A DNA stretch of 64,000 bases from contig JAHBWA010000011.1 in NCBI GenBank assembly GCA_019637195.1, positions 1 to 64,000 of the forward strand. The letters are read 5' to 3'. This document shows positions 59,664-64,000 of this stretch, in pieces. The stretch comes from Labilithrix sp. Its GTDB lineage: Bacteria; Myxococcota_A; Polyangia; Polyangiales; Polyangiaceae. Each line of letters opens with the position of its first letter. Position 1 is the stretch's first letter. Under the pieces are notes generated by a model. It worked only from the letters and a program-made list of their open reading frames with translations. It did no database searches and was not told the origin of the DNA. A program made the position numbers and the translations under genes.

Positions 59664-60323
59664 TCAGCCCGACGATTTCTTCCGATCTCGACCGGCGCGG
59701 GCGAAGAGCAGCGGGTGACCGTCCGGATCGAAGGCGCCGAGCACCAGCCGCGAATCGCGACGGAGCGGCTGTAGGAGCGCTCTGCGCAGCACTCCGCCGG
59801 CGAGCGCGGTGTCGGGGAGCTCACCCGTGTCGAGGCCGTCCGCCGGCCAGAGCTTGCGCAGCTTCGTGAGCCGCTGCCGCAGCGCGGCGTCGCTCAGGCC
59901 GAGGACGTAGCAGACGTCCTTCCGCGACATCCCGGTCGCGAGGAGCACCGAGACGGAGCGCAGCGTCGGAGGCAGCGCGTCGAGGAACGCGCTCGTCCCG
60001 CCGAACGCTCGCTCCGCCGGCGCTGGAGGCGGCACCTCGGCGGCGGCGGCGAGCTCGCGACCGACGCGCTCTTCGCGGATCCGCCGGCGCACCGCGCACC
60101 TCGCGAGGAACGCGGCGCGCCGCTGGACGGCGCCGCAGAGCCAGCCGCGACGCGCCGGGCTCTGCCAGTCGTCGACCCCGCGCCGCAGCGCCTCGGCGAG
60201 GACGTCGTGGACCAGCTCCTCGGCCTCGTCGGCGCGACGGGAGTGCCGGCGCGCCAGCCGAACGAGCTCACCGTACAGCTCGGGACACGGGCGTGAGCCT
60301 AGTACCGCGTGCCCGAAGTTCAT
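59664..60323 (-). CDS. ECF-type sigma factor-like protein with VOC-tail-like C-terminus
   Basis: A 219-residue protein. Region 2 looks like CPELYGELVRLARRHSRRADEAEELVHDVLAEALRRG; region 4 is ERAFGGTSAFLDALPPTLRSVSVLLATGMSRKDVCYVLGLSDAALRQRLTKLRKLWP in outline. After region 4 an extra tail of about 50 residues ends GAFDPDGHPLLFARAG, which resembles the last strand of VOC proteins such as its neighbour (DPDGHPLALYQDG). It starts at the ATG at 60323. It may be an unusual regulator paired with the VOC gene. Confidence 0.75.
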   Translation of the reverse strand: MNFGHAVLGSRPCPELYGELVRLARRHSRRADEAEELVHDVLAEALRRGVDDWQSPARRGWLCGAVQRRAAFLARCAVRRRIREERVGRELAAAAEVPPPAPAERAFGGTSAFLDALPPTLRSVSVLLATGMSRKDVCYVLGLSDAALRQRLTKLRKLWPADGLDTGELPDTALAGGVLRRALLQPLRRDSRLVLGAFDPDGHPLLFARAGRDRKKSSG

Positions 60324-60382
60324 ACCGCTTTCGGCGCGAGCTTCGGGCTGCGCGCGGCTCGCTGTCGTCCGCCCGCGACGCG

Positions 60383-61276
60383 TCAACCCGAAGACCGGCG
60401 GTCGAAGCCGACCGCGAAGCCCATCGAGTAGCGCGCGTTGATCTCGCTCCTCGGCTGGAGGCGCACCGCCCCTGCGAGATCGCGGTAGAGGAACGCGTCG
60501 ACGCCGAACGGGCCCCAGTACCCCGCCGCGACGAGGGCGCGCGCCACGCGGTCGCCCTCGCTCGCCAGCGCGTCGCGGAGCGATGCGTCGACGTCCTCGG
60601 CCGGCGTGCTCCGGAGCCATTGCCCGTGCACGTCGCACTCTTGGGCCACGAGGCGGCCGAGACGAGAGGCGCCGTCCTCGGCGATGACGCCGTGCACGGC
60701 GAGCTCGCGCACGATCGCGACGTCGGGCTCGATCATCACGCCGCCCTCCGCGGCGATCGCCTTTCGGAGGAACGCCCGGTCGGCGTCCGTGGCGGCCCCG
60801 GGCGCGATCGGGCGCTGTCCGCGCCCCGCCATCCCGAACGCCCGCTTGACGCGCCACTGGGCGGCGACGCTCGGTCGCGCGTCGAGGGCGCGGAGCGCGA
60901 CGTCGGCGTCGCGCGCGAAGACCGCGCCCGGCAACGTCGGACCGAGCGAGGCGGCGAACGCGCGGCCGTTCACCTCGCGGAGGATCTCGACGCCGGGGTG
61001 CGGCGCCGGGCGAGCGCCCACACGGACCAGCAGCGCGATCGCGCGCGGCGTCGGGCAGAACGCGCGACCGACGAGGCCGGCGGCGCTCCGGGGCGGATCG
61101 TCGTCGGAGACGAGCACGTCGTCCGGCCCGAGGAGCGACGCGGCGAGCGTCGCGACGCGCGGGGCCATCGCGGCGCGGACGGCGGCGGACGGCGCGTACC
61201 GCCGGTCGGCCAGCTCGAGGTCCGCGTCGAGGTTCAGGACCCAGGCGGTGCGTTCGCTGCGGGTCCCGGCTGCCAT
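60383..61276 (-). CDS. ATP-grasp-like protein
   Basis: A 297-residue protein. A central QWRVKRAFGMAGRGQRPI loop, GGVMIEPDVAIVRELAVHG and a C-terminal GPFGVDAF...LQPRSEINARYSMGF fit the ATP-grasp metal-binding pattern (Glu and Asn in SEINAR). The N-terminal 100 residues form a Rossmann-like part (VLNLDADLELADRRY, LLGPDDVLVSDD). The substrate is unknown. The ATG at 61276 lies inside the DUF455 gene end, giving a 43-bp overlap. Confidence 0.7.
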   Translation of the reverse strand: MAAGTRSERTAWVLNLDADLELADRRYAPSAAVRAAMAPRVATLAASLLGPDDVLVSDDDPPRSAAGLVGRAFCPTPRAIALLVRVGARPAPHPGVEILREVNGRAFAASLGPTLPGAVFARDADVALRALDARPSVAAQWRVKRAFGMAGRGQRPIAPGAATDADRAFLRKAIAAEGGVMIEPDVAIVRELAVHGVIAEDGASRLGRLVAQECDVHGQWLRSTPAEDVDASLRDALASEGDRVARALVAAGYWGPFGVDAFLYRDLAGAVRLQPRSEINARYSMGFAVGFDRRSSG

Positions 61277-62046
61277 GCCTCGAGCTCGTCGAGAAACCGT
61301 TCGGTCTGCCCCGCGCGCCGCCGGGCCTCGCGCCGGAGCGGGCGCCCGCGCATGAGCAGCGGCGTGAGCGGCGCGGGGAGCGCGCGCGCCCACGCGGCGA
61401 AGTCGAGGCCGCCCGTGAAGCGCTCGAACCAGCGCACGCCGAAGCGCACGTGCGCGATCTCCTCGAGCCCGACGGTCTCCTGGACGCGCGCCCCCTCTTC
61501 GTCGCCGGCGTCGCGGAACCGCGACGCGAACGTGGCCGTGTGCTCGAGGTTCGCGCTCTCGAGCCCGAGGCCCATCACCGCGACGAACGACGCAGGGTCG
61601 CGGCAGGTCGGGACGCGCGTCCAGAACCAGTCGCGCACGGGGAACTCGCCGACGCGGTGCCCGAGCCGCTCGATCTGCTCCGCGTAGAGCCGCATGTGGC
61701 GGATCTCGTCGAGCGCGATCCGGACGAGCCCCTGGCGGAACTCCGCCGGCGCGTCCGGAAACGCGAGGAGCGCCCACGCCATGAGCTCGGCGGCCTGGAG
61801 CTCGTGATGGAGGAACGTGTGGAGCGCGCGCGCCCTCCCCGACGGCGCGCGGAGACCGCGCGTCTTGTCGGCGCGCTCGGTGACGACGAGCTCGGGCGGC
61901 CGCCCCGGGGCGTCGATCCGCCGCGCCGGCGCGCTCCGCTCCCAGCGATCCGGCGGCCCCGCGGGCGCGAGCTTCTCGGCGAGGCTCGTCGTCGCGACGT
62001 AGTCCCACGCCCAGCGCTCGACCGTCCCCGCCTCGGGCGCCTCCAT
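61234..62046 (-). CDS. DUF455 ferritin-like protein
   Basis: A 270-residue helical protein of the DUF455 family, related to MiaE and ferritin-like di-iron proteins. Conserved helices carry the expected Glu/His pairs: LHTFLHHELQAAELMAWALL, ALDEIRHMRLYAEQIERLG, SANLEHTATFA and GLEEIAHVRFGVRWFE, which can hold two metal ions. The ATG at 62046 is chosen because upstream residues are Arg-rich and unlikely to be coding. It overlaps the ATP-grasp-like gene, implying coupling and a shared pathway. Confidence 0.85.
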   Translation of the reverse strand: MEAPEAGTVERWAWDYVATTSLAEKLAPAGPPDRWERSAPARRIDAPGRPPELVVTERADKTRGLRAPSGRARALHTFLHHELQAAELMAWALLAFPDAPAEFRQGLVRIALDEIRHMRLYAEQIERLGHRVGEFPVRDWFWTRVPTCRDPASFVAVMGLGLESANLEHTATFASRFRDAGDEEGARVQETVGLEEIAHVRFGVRWFERFTGGLDFAAWARALPAPLTPLLMRGRPLRREARRRAGQTERFLDELEAWQPGPAANAPPGS

Positions 62047-62091
62047 GCGACGGCTGATACGTCGAGCGCGTCGGGCGCGCAAGCGCCCGCG

Positions 62092-62751
62092 CTACTTCAG
62101 CTTGGCGTCGCAGAGCGCGACGCACATCCGGTCGCCCTGGTCCTTGCAGACGGTCCGGAGGAGGCGGACCTCCTCCTTGGAGGCCTTGCCCTCGAGCACC
62201 TTCGGCTCGAGGACCTCGCGCGCCTCCTTCGTGCGGTTGGCGAGCAGGTGCCCGCGGGCCCTCACGAAGTCCGAGTCGGGCTCCTTGTGCTCGCCAGCGT
62301 CGAACGACGCGCGCGGGGCGCCCCCGTCGAACTTCAGCTTCTTGCCGAGGCGCTTGCCGCACTCCTCGACGCACTCGTCGTCGCCCTGCCCGTGGCAGAT
62401 GAGCGCCAGGAGCTCGATCTCCTCCTTCGTGCCCTCCTCTCCGAGCGCCTTGCGCTCGAGCACGAGCCGCCCGAGCCAGTACTGGCCGCCCGCCTCGTAG
62501 GCGCGCGCTTGCTCGTACGGCGTCTGGGCCGCGTTCGGCGGCGCGGCGTCGGCGAAGTCGGCGACCGGCGTGCCGCTGAACGCGACGGGCGGCACCGTCG
62601 CGGTGGTCGTCGCGATCACCGGCGGCGGCTCCTCGCGCGGCGGCGGCTTCTTCGAGCAAGCGCCGACGAGAAAGGCGGCGCCGAAGACAGCGACGCCGAC
62701 GGCCGCGGCCCCGAAGACGGGGGCCGCGCCTCTCTTTCGCCGTGCGCGCAT
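62092..62751 (-). CDS. Lipoprotein of unknown function
   Basis: A 219-residue protein with a basic N-terminus and lipobox (AAFLVGAC), a Pro/Thr linker and a helical Cys-containing domain (LLALICHGQGDDECVEECGKRL, LLRTVCKDQGDRMCVALCDAKL), two similar 'C-x6/7-C-x3-C' helix repeats. No family recognised. The ATG at 62751 shares a base with the stop of the upstream phosphoesterase (TGATG); a GTG at 62754 is an alternative. Confidence 0.7.
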   Translation of the reverse strand: MRARRKRGAAPVFGAAAVGVAVFGAAFLVGACSKKPPPREEPPPVIATTTATVPPVAFSGTPVADFADAAPPNAAQTPYEQARAYEAGGQYWLGRLVLERKALGEEGTKEEIELLALICHGQGDDECVEECGKRLGKKLKFDGGAPRASFDAGEHKEPDSDFVRARGHLLANRTKEAREVLEPKVLEGKASKEEVRLLRTVCKDQGDRMCVALCDAKLK

Positions 62752-64000
62752 CACGGCTTTTTGATCCAGACTTCGACGTTCTTGTCCGTGGCGGCGGCCT
62801 CCTCCTTCGGCAGCCAGCCCGAGGTGAAGTCGACGACGCCGCGGCGCCGTCCTTCGAGGGCGATCGGATCACCGTCCACCGAGATGTCGACCGCCGTGGC
62901 GCGGAGCATGATCCAGTCGTTGTCCTGGTCGAAGATCTCGACGACGCGAAACTGGTGCGGAAAGTCCGCGATCGCGCTCGTCATCACCTCCCAGTAGGCG
63001 TGGCCGGCGGCGGGCTTGATCGGGACGACGCGGTGCCGGTGCGAGTGCCCGACCATGCTGAAGAGGACGTTGTCGTAGGTGCCGATGAACGTCGTCCACT
63101 GCTCGGTCGTGAGCGCGTCGGGCGCGAGCTGTCCGCCGAGGCCGGTGCCGTCGCCGAGGCTCGACGCGGCGTGGTGCGACGAGAGGATGACCCACCTGCC
63201 GTCGGCCTTCGCCTGATCGAGCAGCGGCTTGATGACGGCGTCGACCTGGCTCTGCTTGATCACGCCCTCGGAGCCGCCGTTCTCGTGCGACGTGTCGAGG
63301 ACGAGGACGCGCAGCGGCGTCCCCTCGACGTCGAAGGTGTACGTCGCGGTGCCGCTCGCCTTCTCGGCGGGCCCGATGCCGTGGCCGTCGCCGTGGCCCC
63401 CGACCTTGTTCATCAGGTCGACGCGCGACAGGAGCGCGCGCCGCGGGTCGGGCACCACGAAGTCGCCGCGCTCGACGAAGCCCGCGAGCCCGTCGTCGTA
63501 GCGGCGCGTGCCGCCGTTGGCCTCGGTGCCGAGGACCTTCTCGCGGTTGCCCTCGTCGGTCTGCAGGTTCCCCTGGACGAGGACGTCGTGGTTCCCCGTG
63601 ACCCACTTCCACGGCATCTTGAGGCCTTCGGCCTTGAAGGGATCCTTGCCGTCGTTGTCGGGTCCCTCGACGATGTCGTCGTCGTCGCCCGAGTCGCACT
63701 CGACGTCGTCCGCGCCCGAGAGGATCCCAAGCACCCAGTCGACCTCGTTCGTCTGCGCGCTGTCGGAGTTGTCGCCGCCGAGCAGCGTGAAGGCGATCGG
63801 GTCCTTCGCGTGCAGCGCGTTGATCGTGCGCACCGACGCGTTCGCCATGTGACAGAGGTACGCGTCCTGCGGCCTGAGCGCGGAAGACGTCGCGCCCGAG
63901 CCGTCGAACTGACCGAGGCGCGTCGGCGACTCGTCGTCGGCGAGCTGGAGATCGGAGAGGTGCACGAAGCGGACGACGCGCTTCGCGTTCGGTCCCGGCG
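62751..64000 (-). CDS. Metallophosphoesterase (partial, 5' end missing)
   Basis: A calcineurin-like phosphoesterase: at least 416 residues are visible and the frame is open at the right edge, so the N-terminus, probably with a signal, is outside. The five metal motifs are present: HLSDLQLADD, LLGGDNSD, WVTGNHDVL, ILSSHHAASS and MVGHSHRHRV. An Asp-rich insertion (CDSGDDDDIVEGPDNDG) lies between motifs 2 and 3. The C-terminal domain ends in VWIKKP. It leads a minus-strand run with the following lipoprotein. Confidence 0.88.
   Translation of the reverse strand, partial: PGPNAKRVVRFVHLSDLQLADDESPTRLGQFDGSGATSSALRPQDAYLCHMANASVRTINALHAKDPIAFTLLGGDNSDSAQTNEVDWVLGILSGADDVECDSGDDDDIVEGPDNDGKDPFKAEGLKMPWKWVTGNHDVLVQGNLQTDEGNREKVLGTEANGGTRRYDDGLAGFVERGDFVVPDPRRALLSRVDLMNKVGGHGDGHGIGPAEKASGTATYTFDVEGTPLRVLVLDTSHENGGSEGVIKQSQVDAVIKPLLDQAKADGRWVILSSHHAASSLGDGTGLGGQLAPDALTTEQWTTFIGTYDNVLFSMVGHSHRHRVVPIKPAAGHAYWEVMTSAIADFPHQFRVVEIFDQDNDWIMLRATAVDISVDGDPIALEGRRRGVVDFTSGWLPKEEAAATDKNVEVWIKKP

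Noticed and set aside
1-64000. rRNA, tRNA and prophage genes
   Set aside because: I looked for tRNA-like TTCRA arms, rRNA core sequences and phage structural genes and saw none that could be supported.

Overview
The window is a very GC-rich chromosome segment with strong G/C third-position bias, GTG and TTG starts, and tightly packed genes. It looks like a predatory or soil delta-proteobacterium of the Myxococcota, most likely Polyangiales. The reasons are the many lipoproteins with Asp/Ala/Pro/Gly-rich linkers, a Hanks-type Ser/Thr kinase ending in a Cys-rich tail, a MYXO-CTERM-like C-terminus, 'CGACG' Cys-repeat and WG-repeat surface proteins, and proteins of the MXAN_0976/MXAN_0977 type. 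No rRNA, tRNA, phage, transposase or CRISPR was seen. The assignment is inference from gene content.

Layout. 1-8.2 kb: murein endopeptidase (cut by the left edge), RNase HI, a DUF2293 protein, a repeat-rich surface protein next to a Ser/Thr kinase, a bacterial TrmY-like tRNA methyltransferase, a lipoprotein and a zinc-ribbon membrane protein. 8.3-12.4 kb: a phenolic-lipid operon of O-methyltransferase, type III polyketide synthase, isoprenylcysteine-methyltransferase-like membrane protein and FAD monooxygenase, resembling srsABC of Streptomyces. 12.5-18.8 kb: assorted envelope proteins, a YdcF/SanA protein, and a LysR regulator divergent from an exported VOC-fold lipoprotein with a palindromic intergenic site. 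18.8-24.7 kb: a complete Mrp-type cation/proton antiporter operon with fused subunits A and B. 24.9-31.8 kb: lipoproteins, a coiled-coil membrane protein, a MYXO-CTERM-like protein and an exported pyroglutamyl-peptidase-like protein.

31.9-33.8 kb (minus strand): a three-gene operon of a chlorite-dismutase/HemQ-family protein, a His/Gly-rich FmdE-family lipoprotein and a 136-residue four-helix membrane protein with two HX13H pairs, read here as a di-heme b cytochrome. 33.8-38.2 kb: an acyl-CoA dehydrogenase and an APH-fold kinase near each other, the two halves of the ACAD10/ACAD11 arrangement. 38.4-47.7 kb: an ECF sigma factor with its membrane partner, followed by four coupled surface lipoproteins (Cys-repeat, WG propeller, RCC1-like propeller, IgGFc-binding).

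50.5-59.1 kb is the most striking region. A RegB/RegA-type redox two-component system stands beside a minus-strand CusF-like/outer-membrane barrel/redoxin operon. Divergent from that runs a plus-strand operon with two successive MbnP-MbnH-type pairs (a copper-binding partner plus a di-heme enzyme). Together these suggest an envelope copper and redox module with possible respiratory redox control.

59.2-64 kb (minus strand): a VOC protein and a sigma-like protein, then an ATP-grasp-like protein, a DUF455 ferritin-like protein, a lipoprotein and a metallophosphoesterase that is cut by the right edge.
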